From Pomphorhynchus laevis (Eukaryota > Acanthocephala > Palaeacanthocephala > Echinorhynchida > Pomphorhynchidae): a DNA stretch of 64,000 nt. The position numbers and the translations under genes are program-made. Positions 23,601 to 32,770 of this stretch are shown piece by piece; position 1 is the stretch's first letter; every line of letters begins with the position of its first letter. Where the stretch lies: contig WNNJ02000537.1 in assembly GCA_012934845.2 (NCBI GenBank), positions 62,001 to 126,000 on the forward strand. The letters are read 5' to 3'. Under the pieces are notes generated by a model. It saw only the letters and a list, made by a program, of their open reading frames with translations, was not told the origin of the DNA and did no database searches.

Positions 23601-24357
23601 TCCAGACCGGACTTTCTGGAATGAGATCTCGAGGTAGACCTCGATACGCGTGAAGAGATCAAATCTCGAAACTTAACGAAGACCGCCTTGAGCTATCTGA
23701 AAGAAAACTCTGGTCTGTCGCCCAGGATCGCGATGTCGGGAGTAGTTTGGTCCATGCACTGCCTCAAGGACCCGACACCAGAATCAGTAGTTGATAGTAA
23801 AAATCTTGTATATTATTTTTTTTCAAGAAATTGTTGTTGTGATCATATTTTAAAGCTGAAAAAGACGATATGCTAATGCATTTATTGAAATTTTATAGCC
23901 ATAAACTGACATTATGAATTTAGAATTTTAAAATCTGCTTTGCATTTACTTTTCGTAAACTTCTATTTCATTTTAAATTTGCTTTTATGAATTGACCTAT
24001 AAATTTATTTTATCTTTACAAACTAATTCATATTCGTTTAAAATGATCAATTACGAAAATTATCCAGATTTGAACCAAGATGTTGTCAGTCAATTTTTTA
24101 AAGCAGGTATCTTATATGTTTACTTAGATTAAATGGAAATACTGAAAACATTTATCTAACCTGTTAATTTGTAATTTAGCATCCTGGAGTTCGATGTTTA
24201 GTTCATTAACTTGTAGCTTTAATTCATGATTTGCTACTTCGAAATACGTGTTGTTAGCCATTAAATCAAGCTGATTAAATTTGTACAGAGCGATTATCAC
24301 AAATAGAAATAGCGTGCAAATTGCTGATCTGCGTAATATATTACTACAGTTTATCAT
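11354..24357 (-). CDS. FUT8, alpha-1,6-fucosyltransferase (whole gene, 7 coding exons)
   Basis: FUT8 moves fucose from GDP-fucose to the innermost GlcNAc of N-glycans in the Golgi lumen. Exons at 24357-24161, 18575-18399, 15479-15136, 15079-14836, 14287-14108, 12530-12380 and 11638-11354 all have GT donors and AG acceptors. They join in one frame to 525 codons, against about 575 in vertebrates (shorter stem). The order is a short cytosolic tail, one membrane anchor (about residues 11-28), a helical stem, a GT23 catalytic domain and a C-terminal SH3-like domain. Key features are CGFGCQMHH, HVRRTDKIGTEA, ATDDPNLL and CDFIVCTFSS. The Gln that follows CTFSS in vertebrates is Asn here. Intron 1 carries an antisense LINE. 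This is the only complete copy in the window. Confidence 0.93.
11639..12379 (-). other. FUT8 intron 6
   Basis: The intron runs from donor GTAAGT at 12379-12374 to the acceptor at 11640-11639. It is about 740 bases, very AT-rich, with an ATTATTATT/AATAATAAT inverted repeat around 12070-12130. No insert is recognised. Confidence 0.85.
12380..12530 (-). CDS. FUT8 exon 6 (nucleotide-sugar site)
   Basis: It encodes residues 381 (part) to 431: YPDYQFLYNKNSTLSAS, then LNNRYSKASSVFVILDILLL and SKCDFIVCTFSSN. The last segment matches the vertebrate QADFLVCTFSSQ, which holds an Asp and a Ser that contact GDP. The acceptor TTTAG is at 12531-12532 and the donor is GTAAGT. The final Gln to Asn difference is the one visible departure from the vertebrate site. 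Confidence 0.92.
12531..14107 (-). other. FUT8 intron 5
   Basis: The intron is about 1.58 kb and AT-rich, with a 50-bp perfect palindrome at 12637-12686 and AT/poly-A tracts at 13800-13920. No coding insert is seen. Sequence just past the donor (13930-14107) is the parent of the intron sequence beside the relic exon 5 copies. Confidence 0.8.
12637..12686. repeat. 50-bp perfect palindrome in FUT8 intron 5
   Basis: TTAGATTTCATGTGAGGCCA at 12637 onward is exactly mirrored by TGGCCTCACATGAAATCTAA ending at 12686, with only TTTTTTAAAA between. It is more GC-rich than its surroundings. It could be a small foldback element or the scar of one. Confidence 0.85.
14108..14287 (-). CDS. FUT8 exon 5 (RRTDK motif)
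   Basis: It encodes residues 321 (part) to 381 (part): IHVRRTDKIGTEARFYHFEK, YMTHVEEFF, a basic stretch, and RKVFVATDDPNLLDGASDR. The paired Arg, Asp and Lys of RRTDK and the DD of ATDDP are the GDP-fucose binding residues of the family. The acceptor TTTAG is at 14289-14288 and the donor GTATAT at 14107-14102. This exon is the parent of the relics at 8144, 28836 and 55271. Confidence 0.93.
14288..14835 (-). other. FUT8 intron 4
   Basis: The intron is about 550 bases. It holds an 18-bp perfect hairpin at 14639-14679 and ATCGATCGATCG near 14720. No insert with coding capacity is seen. Confidence 0.85.
14639..14679. repeat. 18-bp perfect hairpin in FUT8 intron 4
   Basis: TAATTATGTAAGGCCTTA at 14639-14656 pairs exactly with TAAGGCCTTACATAATTA at 14662-14679 around a 5-base loop. 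The inner AAGGCCTT is itself palindromic. Confidence 0.85.
14836..15079 (-). CDS. FUT8 exon 4
   Basis: It encodes residues 240 (part) to 321 (part): NLSYPAIKLGLF, PRPNFIPLAIPNHLSK, LHGNPFTLYAGHLIQMVF and TRLDFSSPVVG. This matches the vertebrate run from PRPPYLPLAVPEDL through HGDP to HPVIG. It joins exon 5 as PVVG-IHVRR. The acceptor TTAG is at 15081-15080 and the donor GTAACG at 15835 equivalent, that is 14835-14830. Confidence 0.92.
15080..15135 (-). other. FUT8 intron 3 (56 bp)
   Basis: This is a very short intron with donor GTATGT and acceptor CTGTTAG. Its size shows that this lineage can splice tiny introns and that the long introns nearby have grown by insertions. Confidence 0.88.
15136..15479 (-). 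CDS. FUT8 exon 3 (cysteine cluster)
   Basis: It encodes residues 125 (part) to 240 (part): YREKEAAKIKSLITSRFIKY, then GCKINIPCGFGCQMHHVLYC, RRLILDTNSWSYG and SLHFRPWSG. The cysteines match those forming the disulfide knot in vertebrate FUT8, and CGFGCQMHH is the most conserved string. The acceptor CTGTAG is at 15481-15480 and the donor GTATGT. Confidence 0.93.
16130..16930. repeat. Diverged tandem duplication in FUT8 intron 2
   Basis: 16131-16450 and 16690-16930 share CGTGTCATC, ATATTCTTTTAAAGCTT and TATATTATAAAT, while 16332-16450 is repeated again at 16500-16620 (AGATTACTGAAAGTTATTCTG in both). Divergence is several percent or more, so this is older than the block duplications. Confidence 0.75.
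17461..17840 (-). mobile_element. PLE-2 fragment (palm to thumb)
   Basis: The minus strand encodes STIIADLFLSFIAYEFVHNS, traces of the YIDD region (CATCAATGTATCG near 17690), and then LRIATICN and FLQNHLNNLIDAYFKLGYYK, the RT thumb region. It is internally shortened. The edge of duplicated block B lies at 17770, on the GTCAGC that encodes part of IIADLF. Confidence 0.7.
18399..18575 (-). CDS. FUT8 exon 2 (stem)
   Basis: It encodes residues 66 (part) to 125 (part): ICLATVENPYFAEYELQRRS, YNIDELRSYLDAELTRIEKY and DNVADRMR. It corresponds to the vertebrate stem helix ending in the HEILRRR and LWFFLQSELKKL region. The acceptor TTGCAG is at 18577-18576 and the donor GTACGC at 18398. An identical copy lies at 50640-50816 on the plus strand. 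Confidence 0.9.
19556..20600 (-). repeat. Dispersed repeat with gag-like remnant, in FUT8 intron 1
   Basis: This is the diverged, inverted relative of 5991-7300. From 20218 to 20535 it matches the 334-bp unit, ending in the donor-like GGTAAGTC (minus strand). Just beyond (20535-20600) a few codons resemble the start of the gag-like fossil. It is an old fossil and clearly more diverged than the block duplicates. Confidence 0.6.
20785..23811 (+). mobile_element. RTE/Rex3-like LINE (copy 1), broken
   Basis: Rex3-type LINEs encode an AP endonuclease and a reverse transcriptase. Here the endonuclease starts with GTWNVISLTGKEPELVEE (20900s) and includes GTGTKLLDQGWTL. The RT core at 22290-22967 has SSGVDDIRLEALKAL, WVLVAIFKKGDRR, EEQCGFRPVRGTTDQLFTLS, GFVDLEIAFNRVPREILW and LRQGCPMSTILF. 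The catalytic box near 23001 reads FADY instead of FADD, a 21-base direct repeat follows it, and several stops and frameshifts separate the frames. The C-terminal GHFLRM and RGRPR-like region reaches about 23800. It is antisense to FUT8, in intron 1. Copy 2 is at 45404-48430. Confidence 0.9.
24161..24357 (-). CDS. FUT8 exon 1 (membrane anchor)
   Basis: It encodes residues 1-65 and part of 66. It begins with MINCSNILRRSA, followed by a hydrophobic stretch, ICTLFLFVIIALY, the type II signal anchor, then a helical stem with ELKLQVNELNIELQDAKL in heptad-like spacing. The start is the first ATG before a basic NILRRS segment. The donor is AACAG/GTTAG. The exon is repeated unchanged at 44856-45052. 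Confidence 0.88.
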
Positions 24358-24724
24358 TCAGCTATTGCACTTCTAAAAATACGCAATTCAAATAAAAACT
24401 CTCTAACATAAAATGTTTAAAAATAAATAAAATCTATAAAAATTCTAATTAATATTTAATAAAATATAAAAATATTCATATATCTATTTAATATTGAGGA
24501 ATAATGAATTAATAGAGATTTCTTGCATCTGATATAGTATATATTTTATATTCTTATATTTTTTTTTTTATATAATATCATTAAAATTTGAAAGCGTTTA
24601 AAATTCCGAGCTAAAGTTAGACAGATTTTATAAAATCGTGTAAGGCCAGTGAATTTGTTTCCTAATTTTAAGTTTACAAAACCATGCGGTCATTGTGGCC
24701 ATTAAAACTTTGATGACTATTTTT
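24358..24724. other. FUT8 upstream region
   Basis: This should hold the 5' UTR and promoter, but no convincing TATA box or initiator can be singled out in this AT-rich sequence. No frame is recognised. Confidence 0.45.
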
Positions 24725-25444
24725 ATTCCGCACGCTGCTTTAATCCTATATATGCCAACATCAGTGCGCTACATTTCAGTATTGCTGGGCCACATCAGCT
24801 ACTGATCCAATACTCTCGACCCTTTTAATGTTGGCGGACGATCACTCAACTCGTCTACTTTTCCAGTCCTTTGAATTTTGACTGACTTCTGACCTTTTAA
24901 TGTTTACTGACTTCGGTCCTTTGATGTTGACTGACTTCAGTCTTTTTAATGTTGACTGACTTCGGTCCCTTTAAATGGTCCCTTCGGTTCTTTTAATGTT
25001 GGCTTACTTCGACCCTTTTAATGTTGGTTGACTTCTGTCCTTTTAATGTTGGCTGATTTGGGTCATTTTAATGTTGGCTGACTTCTGACCTTTTAATGTT
25101 GACTGGCTTCGACCCTTTTAATGTTGGCTGACTTTGGTCCTTTTAATGATGGCTGATTTCAGTCCTTTTAATGTTGGCTGACTGCACAGGTATATCAATT
25201 TAAAATTATGAAACAAACCATAGATGATAAGTTTGATAATAGTAATCATTAGGAAAAATATGTAAGTTTACAAATTGAATATAACACCTTCTTCTACAAA
25301 CACTGATTAAATTTGAAATCAGAAATGATTTTAATTAAATTTGCAAAATGTAAAACGAAAGTCATTCATTCAATTTAATTTCCAATTTAATTGCCAATTT
25401 AATTGCCTGTTGGCTTAAAGATAGGATTAAAGCAGCGTGAAGAA
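24725..25444. mobile_element. TIR-bounded element carrying a 25-bp minisatellite
   Basis: The ends are inverted: TTCCGCACGCTGCTTTAATC at 24725 and GATTAAAGCAGCGTGAAGAA ending at 25444, extending inward to a shared TGCCAACA-like string. The 25-bp array at 24833-25185 fills half of it, and 25285-25440 is AT-rich with ATTTAATTGCCAATTTAATT repeats. There are no coding frames. It is a non-autonomous element. A second copy is at 43738-44485, a partial copy at 51446-51606, and a diverged end at about 63738-63870. Confidence 0.65.
24833..25185. repeat. 25-bp minisatellite, about 14 units
   Basis: The consensus is TTTTAATGTTGGCTGACTTC plus GGTCC, with substitutions in most units and a few shortened ones. 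The inverted copy is at about 44004-44400. Confidence 0.88.
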
Positions 25445-25969
25445 TGAACTCATAAAATTTCCAATAAACTTTATTTTCTAGATAAAGATATATTTATATA
25501 TATTTTATACATATTTTATATTTAATATATAGAATATCATAGAATAATATTTATTAAATATATTAAATATTATATATTATATATTATTCTATATTCTATA
25601 TTAAATATTCTTTATTAAATATTCTATATTTCTAGATATTTTTTATATTATTTTTTAATATCAGTTGGGTAGTTAATTTGCAAATTTTCTAATTTAGTTC
25701 TTTGAATCAGTATTAGTGAAGCTTAATAATTTAAATTTCCTGATAGTTATATACGAATGTAACAAAAATATTACAATTTAAATATATAAACTTTATAAAT
25801 AAATATTTTTATATGTAAAATAAAAGATCGTGCAAATAAATTGTTATCTATAAAAAATTAATAATTTCGCATTAAAAATTATAAGATTATTAAATAATTT
25901 TAAATATTATCGTGTCGATAGTTATCAGAGAACTTTTCTAATATTTTGTATTTTTATTTTTTACTTTAA
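25445..25969. other. AT-rich noncoding stretch
   Basis: 25490-25640 is made of ATATTTAATATAGAATAT-type repeats able to form hairpins. The rest shows no gene. Confidence 0.6.
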
Positions 25970-26032
25970 TTATAAGAAATAGAATTAGCGTGCAATTGCT
26001 GATCTGCGTAATATATTTCTACTGTTCATCAT
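25970..26032 (-). pseudogene. Relic of FUT8 exon 1 (copy 1)
   Basis: About 21 codons match FUT8 exon 1: MNSRNILRRSAIA against MINCSNILRRSAI, with upstream and downstream bases also alike (GCGTAATATATT). A one-base deletion after the Ala codon breaks the frame inside the membrane anchor. Copies lie at 43149-43210 and 52131-52194. Together with the exon 5 relics it points to an old duplicate of FUT8 that has decayed. Confidence 0.7.
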
Positions 26033-26229
26033 TCACCTATTACACTTGTAAAAAATAACGTAATTAAAACAAAAAGCTTTTCTAAAGAAAACATTTTTTC
26101 AATAGATCAAATATATATTGAAGACTATATCAAAGATTAATTAACGAATATGATAGTTTAAGCTGTATAATAGACTGCTATTGTAATATAAAATACTGTA
26201 CTCGGGCAATAATTATGATTGAAGAGAAG

Positions 26230-27985
26230 ATTTTTGGATTAAAACGTTTAATTCCATGTACACATTAGGATTGAGTGACGTGGTACAAAGAATGTGCAAG
26301 AAGTTTTAATATAAGAAGTTTTTCTAAAAATATCATTTGTTCAATAAATCAAATAGTAATTGACGATTATGATAGGTTGAGTTGTATAGTAGACAGTTAT
26401 TGTGATACAAAACACTATAATCGGACAATAAATGTTAAAACAACATTAAAAAATATACACTGACCATAAAATTCATTAATAAATGTATAGATAACATAAA
26501 TATAAGTAGACTTTTAAATAATTCTAAAAGTAAAGAAATAATAGGATCAGATTTAAGTAAATATATTCCTAAAATAAGGTATAAGTTGATACCGCCATGA
26601 GGACGAGAAATTTGTAATTATAATAAAGAATAGAAAACTATATGTAACGATGATATAAAAACATTATAGAAACAGAATGCAATTACAAGTCTTAATTTTG
26701 ATAAAATAAATGAACATATATGCACTCATAATCAAGAATTAATTAGAAATAGTGAATTAAGGAAAATGGTATCAAAAGTGTATAAATATAAGTTAACTAA
26801 TAATAACGACAAAAATAAAATTTACAATTCGTTATATAATGACTTAAATGCTTACTTTGGTAAGCTGATTAATAGTAAAATCTTAAATACATCAAAGATA
26901 AACATTTGGAAAACTTATATATTAGATAAAATTAGAGAGGAAATGAAAATAACAAACAATTATAAAAGGAAAGATCAAATTATTTAAGATATGTATACAG
27001 AACTTACTAAATTAAAGCATAACTGTATAATAACAACTATTGATAAAGCTAGTAATAACTTTGTCTTCATATGCAAAAAGCTTTATTATGATATACTGAT
27101 GAAAGAAATTCATTATTATGATTTAAATGTAAATCCAACATATGAACGTAGTGAGTTAAGTTTAGAGACAATTATTACAAGTCGCTGTTCTATAATGGAT
27201 AAAAAGAGTATAAAAATCGAATCAGATAATAAAACTATACCTATATTATATTGGAATCCAAAAGTACATAAAAATTCAATAAAACCTAAGTTCATATGTA
27301 GTGCATTTAAATGTACATTAATACCACTATCTGTTTATATGAATAAAATGCTTAAGGTAATTAAAGCAAACTTCAGAAAATATTGCAGGGTAATCGAAAT
27401 TAATACTTGTATAAAACACTATTTCAGTATTAATTATACAAAAGAATTTTTAGAACACAGAAGGAATAAATTTTCAGAACATAAATAAGTACGATTTTAG
27501 TACGCTTTATACAAATCTAGATTTAGTAGATATTAAAGATTAATTAGAAAAATAAATTAATCTTATATTCGGAAAAGATATACATATATATGTATATATA
27601 ATATAACTTATATAACTTATATACATATGTTATAATAACTATAACGCCTATCTAACAAAAATAAAACCATCAAGTAAATATAAATATATGAATAAAATTG
27701 AATTAATAGAATTCAATAAATCAAAATTTCAATAAATCAAAATTTTAATAAATCAAAATTATTTTAAAGTAGAGTAAAATTGAATTAATAGAATTCAATA
27801 AATCAAAATTTTAATAAATCAAAATTTTAATAAATCAAAATTTTTTTAAAGTAGAGGCATATATATTTAGACAAATAAAAGGGGTTCCAATGGGTGGTAA
27901 TAGTAACCCAATTATAGCTGACTTGTTTTTAAGCTTTATAGAATATGAATTTGTTCATAACTGTTTAAAAATAAATCTAAATTAT
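26230..27985 (+). mobile_element. PLE-2 (copy 1), N-terminal and RT part
   Basis: Frames at 26275, 26766 and 26991-27488 form one protein region in family order. It has TTIDKASNNFVFICKKLYY, PILYWNPKVHKN, SAFKCTLIPLSVYMNKML, then YDFSTLYTNLDLV (27490s) and GVPMGGNSNPIIADLFLSF (about 27885). These are reverse transcriptase motifs of a Penelope-like family common in molluscs and other invertebrates. No GIY-YIG domain is attached. It is broken in several places and has an extra AATAAATCAAAATTT run at 27710-27850 that other copies lack. Other copies are at 41361-42960 (minus) and 52390-54045 (plus). Confidence 0.8.
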
Positions 27986-28835
27986 ATAAAGATGTATAAT
28001 CTTTATACATCATTATTATCGTAATGCTATTGTTAAAACATTCTTGATTATATCTACTTACAATAATATTGCAAGTAGTTAACGGGGACCTAAGCGATTC
28101 TTACAGGTCGGAGCAGGCTGTTTGTCCCATGTGACAAACATGACGTGTGATTCTCGTCTATGATTGTCATCAGTAGTTGTAGTCGATGGTTGTCCTCAGT
28201 AGTTGCAGTCAATGGTTGTCGTGCAAGTATTGAATGTTGTTGTATGTTATTAATTGTATTAGTACTGAACGCTTATTGTTATTGTACTGATGCTTTGTAG
28301 AATAGAATAGGATTACAATACAATAGAATTCTACTTAATGCATTGATGATAAATGGGTATTTAACTCTATAAATGATGATTTGTTGAATTACAATAGAAT
28401 ATTGTACTTACAATAGAATTTTTTAATAGAATTGTAAATAGTAATAATCAAGAATGTAAAGTCGAATCAAATGTTTATTATATGCAAAGGTAATTAGTTT
28501 AGGTTTGAAATTTTTGGAACGATAACTCAATGAAATTACTTATTTAGTTATGAATTGACTATTTCTGTCGAAATCTGGAAGTAATTGATCCTTTTTAAAC
28601 TTTAGAAACCATGCAAAAGAGGTATAAAATATTTTTATTTTCTCAAATTTTCGATGAGACCTGTTCTCGTCAGGACAATGAAGAAACTGAATGTTAATAT
28701 GCAATGCTCAATTTATTAAATTCACCTATATATTAGATTGATTTTAAAAGCTTAGATTAGTTATGACACAATACAATTTTATAAAATAATATTTTAATTT
28801 CACAATAAAATTAACAAGAAATGATTGTAATTTGG
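27986..28835. other. Joint between blocks B and A'
   Basis: 28015-28070 matches part of an inverted-repeat arm (ATTGTTAAAACATTCTTGATT), and 28100-28250 holds repeats of GTAGTTGTAGTCGATGGTTGTC. Compared with 54045-54660 this copy lacks about 100 bases with the cysteine-rich motif and, at 28456, 220 bases of another repeat. From 28460 it is block A'. No gene is intact here. Confidence 0.6.
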
Positions 28836-29015
28836 TATTCATTTACGATGAACTAATCAAATAGGAATTGAAGCTAGTTATTATCACTTAAAAGAGTATA
28901 TGGCACACCTTGAAGAATATTTTACAATCGAGGAGTTTCGTAAGAAACAAAAGCTGAAACGTAAAGTGTTTATTGCAACAGATAATCCTAATTTATTGGA
29001 CGGTGCTAGCAATCG
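28836..29015 (+). pseudogene. Relic FUT8 exon 5 (copy 2)
   Basis: It is 180 bases and gap-free against 14108-14287, with the same lost acceptor (GG) and the same TGA in the RRTD motif as copy 1. It differs from the other copies at single bases (for example KVFIATD), so the copies are separate loci or alleles and not a read error. Confidence 0.85.
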
Positions 29016-29519
29016 GTACATTTACATTTTACAACTTTTAACATGCCTATTAGCTATACTACTTTAAAATTACAAGTCGTTTGTTAAAATACAATTCAAT
29101 TTTTATTCTTGATTCAGGAATACATCTAAATATTTTTATACAATTCACATTTTAATCATTCCGATAATGTATGAACTTAATATTATAAGCAAATTAATTT
29201 TTTAATAAATTAAAAAATTTGTTTGCTCTTGTAAATATTTATTTTTAGTGCTAAAATAAATTTAATTTTTCAAAATTGAAATAATTAGAAATAATTATAA
29301 TTTGAAATCTATATTGATATAATTATATAATTATTTTAAATGAAAACTAAATTTATTCTTTTAATCTAATTTTTTATTATTGAGATAATAACAAATAATT
29401 GAAATTTAGCAAAAAAATATAATTTGTATAATTTATTTTTATGAACTGATTTAAAATTTATACCCGTCTTTATCTGAAAAAATTACTTGTAATTAATAAA
29501 TTAAATTAATCATTAATTA
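29016..29519. other. Noncoding, relic FUT8 intron and AT-rich DNA
   Basis: Mirror of 7681-8143. No gene is seen. Confidence 0.5.
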
Positions 29520-29710
29520 AATTAATGCGCTCATATATTCTTTTTACATAATAATCCAATTTTATCCATATATTTATAATTATTTGATGGTTTAATTTTT
29601 GTTAGATATGCGTTATAGTTATTATAGCATATATATGTATATCTTTTCCGAATATAAGATTTATTAATATACTCTTTGTTTTGTGAGAGAGAGAAAAATT
29701 AAAGCTTAAA
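29520..29710 (-). mobile_element. PLE-2 fragment (mirror of 7446-7680)
   Basis: It has the same sequence as 7446-7680 in inverted orientation, including the segment matching PLE-2 between its FSTLYTNL and GVPMGG boxes. Confidence 0.55.
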
Positions 29711-29869
29711 TACACAAGATATTTGGCTTATACCGAACTTGTATTTAAATATAAGCTAAATTTACAACTCACCATTAGTAATATTGATTTACTTTAAAGA
29801 AGTAAAGAATTCAACTGATTGAGCAGTAAAATAAGCCTCATTTTAAAAAAGAAACAGAAAGCTATTATT

Positions 29870-30836
29870 TATTGTCCATAATCAATGTAAGTTAAGCCTC
29901 GAATAACAATCAACAAGGAAATAAAAATATTGCAATTTGCTCTGAAAAGCATGTTAGAAGTTATTGTGTAAATGCAAAATATTGTATTACTTTTTATTAT
30001 ATTTATTGCAAATAAGTGTATTTCATAAATAATAAATTAATAATTGAATTTTTAATTTAATACTTATTTTTAATCATATGAAATTTATATTAAATTAACA
30101 TATTTATAAAAAGTTAAATTAATGATTCAATATTTCATTGAATATGCATATTTTATTAAAAAATTAAAAATGACTTTATTTTATAATGAAGCTTTTAATA
30201 AACTGAAACCTATTGATAAATGATTTTAATTGAAAATAAATACTAGTATCTACTAGATAGACATACCAATATTATATTATTATATCATAATAATACTAAC
30301 TCATGCATATAAATGCTATTTTTTAAAAAATTAAATAAATCAAAATAAGATAGCATTAATCGTTCTTTGTAATATACTTATCTCAATTAAAACAAAAATT
30401 TATAAATTTTTTATTATATAATTTATTTATTATAATTATTAATTGATAATTTTCTAATGATTGAATAAATAACAAATAATGTAGTTCAAGTTTGTTTCGA
30501 TAGGTTCTTTAAATAGAATTCTAGCCGTCGAATCTGTTTGTTGTAATAATAAAATAATAAAATCATTCATACAAATAATTTAGCAAATCAAAATAAGAAA
30601 GCATTAATCGTTCTTTGTAATATAATTATTTCAATTTTAAAAAATTAATAAAATTTGTATCAATTATTAATTGATAATTTTCATATGATCTAACTATTGA
30701 CCGCCACTTAAAAACATATTTTTATTAATGGTTTAGTAACAAATTGGAAAATTGTCTACTCAGGATTATGGGCATAAACATGCAATTATTTCAAAATTGA
30801 AAGTTAGTGTTGAATATCGAAAAGATATATTTAGAA
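29870..30836 (-). repeat. Dispersed repeat, noncoding part
   Basis: Inverted copy of 6325-7300, with TTAAGCCTCGAATAACAATC near 29893 and the AT-rich blocks in the same relative order. Confidence 0.65.
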
Positions 30837-31838
30837 TCAATCAAAATAGTAAAAAAAGCAAAATAATGTTAAATGTCTTACAGGTTACTTAATTTAAATT
30901 AGCTCGTAATTTGAATTTATGGCAATAAAGATGCTTTCAATTTTAAATATGTTCACTAACAGAGGTTTTTTGGACTATAAGTAAATAAGTATGATGCAAA
31001 AGCTTATCGAAACGGAACAAGACCGTCTGGTTTTTTAAATCAGAAGGGTTCATGCAAGAATTGATTAGGTCGAATTCAATATTAAAACAAATTGAAATAA
31101 AAAGATGATAAAAACTAAAAAATAAGTTTGGGTATGTTATTAGGATAATTGAAATAGACTTACCAAATTATCAATCAAAATAGTAAAAAAAGCAAAATAA
31201 TGTTAAATGTCTTACAGGTTACTTAATTTAAATTAGCTCGTAATTTGAATTTATGGCAATAAAGATGCTTTCAATTTTAAATATGTTCACTAACAGAGGT
31301 TTTTTGGACTATAAGTAAATAAGTATGATGCAAAAGCTTATCGAAACGGAACAAGACCGTCTGGTTTTTTAAATCAGAAGGGTTCATGCAAGATTTGATT
31401 AGGTCGAATTCAATATTAAAACAAATTGAAATAAAAAGATGATAAAGACTAAAAAATAAGTTTGGGTATGTTATTAGGATAATTGAAATAGACTTACCAA
31501 ATTATCAATCAAAATAGTAAAAAAAGCAAAATAATGTTAAATGTCTTACAGGTTACTTAATTTAAATTAGCTCGTAATTTGAATTTATGGCAATAAAGAT
31601 GCTTTCAATTTTAAATATTTTCACTAACAGAGGTTTTTTGGACTATAAGTAAATAAGTATGATGCAAAAGCTTATCGAAACGGAACAAGACCGTCTGGTT
31701 TTTTAAATCAGAAGGGTTCATGCAAGATTTGATTAGGTCGAATTCAATATTAAAACAAATTAAAATAAAAAGATGATAAAGACTAAAAAATAAGTTTGGG
31801 TATGTTATTAGGATAATTGAAATAGACTTACCAAATTA
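30837..31838 (-). repeat. Tandem triplication of the 334-bp unit
   Basis: TCAATCAAAATAG begins units at 30837, 31171 and 31505, an exact 334-base period, and the array ends at about 31838. The three units differ at only a few bases, much less than from the diverged unit at 20218. Block A has one unit here, so the expansion came after the first block duplication, or contraction occurred in A. Confidence 0.92.
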
Positions 31839-31841
31839 CGC

Positions 31842-32083
31842 AATTCTTTGCTCACATCTAAAGGTAAAGCTGTGACAAAAGCTCTTTTTATAACGATCTC
31901 TTCCGTTATATTAGATGCGTGAGAAAGTCGTCGTAAGTCAGTTAGAAAAATATCAATGGGTTCCTCTTCACATTTATTGGCTATCAATCTTTCTAAAGCT
32001 ATAAACGGATATAGGCCAAATACGCGTCGTAATAGCTTTTTGATAATGTCATCATTAACATCAGAGTGATAGTCAAATTCCAA
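31842..32083 (-). mobile_element. Gag-like fossil (copy 2)
   Basis: It carries the same frame as 5770-6012 with a slightly longer open N-terminal side and ends exactly at the 334-bp array. The family assignment is as for copy 1. Confidence 0.5.
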
Positions 32084-32424
32084 TTATAGAAGATAAGTAA
32101 TATATGTTCAAGTTAATTACAATTGAAAATTGCTTCGACGGAAACTTCAATAAATCTGTATTGCTAATTGTTGAGTCAATTTGATTAATAAAGTATTATT
32201 TACTATATTTACCGATATTATTTATTATATTTACCGATTCCAAGGAAACTATTAACATTATACAATTTGCAATGCAAACCATTACTAACAACCAGAGGAT
32301 CAAACTTTCAATTGCTTTAATGTAAGAAACCAAGATTGAGTGAATCAATTCTTGCTATGTAATTTTTAGGTTTTGTTTGAATCGGCATTGCTCGAGATAC
32401 CGATTCAAACAATCGTTAGATTGT

Positions 32425-32770
32425 TTGAATCGATAGATCTATTTTCTTATAGATTTGAACAATAATTAGAACAAAATATTAGATAATATTAATTATAGTT
32501 ATGGAAAAAGTATTTTCCTAATATCTAAACAAGAGTAAAATATTTATGCGTTTAAATAAAATTAAATAAAATATTATTTATATTAATTATACTTGTGGAA
32601 AAAGTATTTTCCTAATATCTAAACAAGAGTAAAATATTTATGCATATAAATTAAATAAAATATTAGATAATATTAATTATACTTTTGGAAACAAAATATT
32701 AGATTATATTAATTATACTTTTGAAAAAAGTATTTTTTTAATATCTAAATATAAAAATAGTAAAATATTC
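32425..32770. repeat. Hairpin and AT-rich tandem repeat (mirror)
   Basis: It contains the GATTGTTTGAATCG hairpin just before 32435 and the 115-bp tandem units, as in 5060-5429 but inverted. Confidence 0.65.

Larger units (their letters stand above)
18576..24160 (-). other. FUT8 intron 1
   Basis: The intron is about 5.6 kb, with a donor in AACAGGTTAG at 24160 and the acceptor at 18577. It contains the dispersed gag-linked repeat (19556-20600), an antisense Rex3-like LINE (20785-23811) and unassigned AT-rich sequence (18600-19550, 23812-24160). The whole intron is copied in block B' at 45053-50639. Confidence 0.85.

Noticed and set aside
28100-28260. Possible tRNA or small RNA in the GTTGTAGTCGATGGTTG region
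   Set aside because: The sequence is a short direct repeat. No cloverleaf with acceptor, D, anticodon and T arms could be drawn.
30837-31838. CRISPR-like array
   Set aside because: Units are 334 bp, contiguous and without spacers. This is a eukaryotic tandem duplication.
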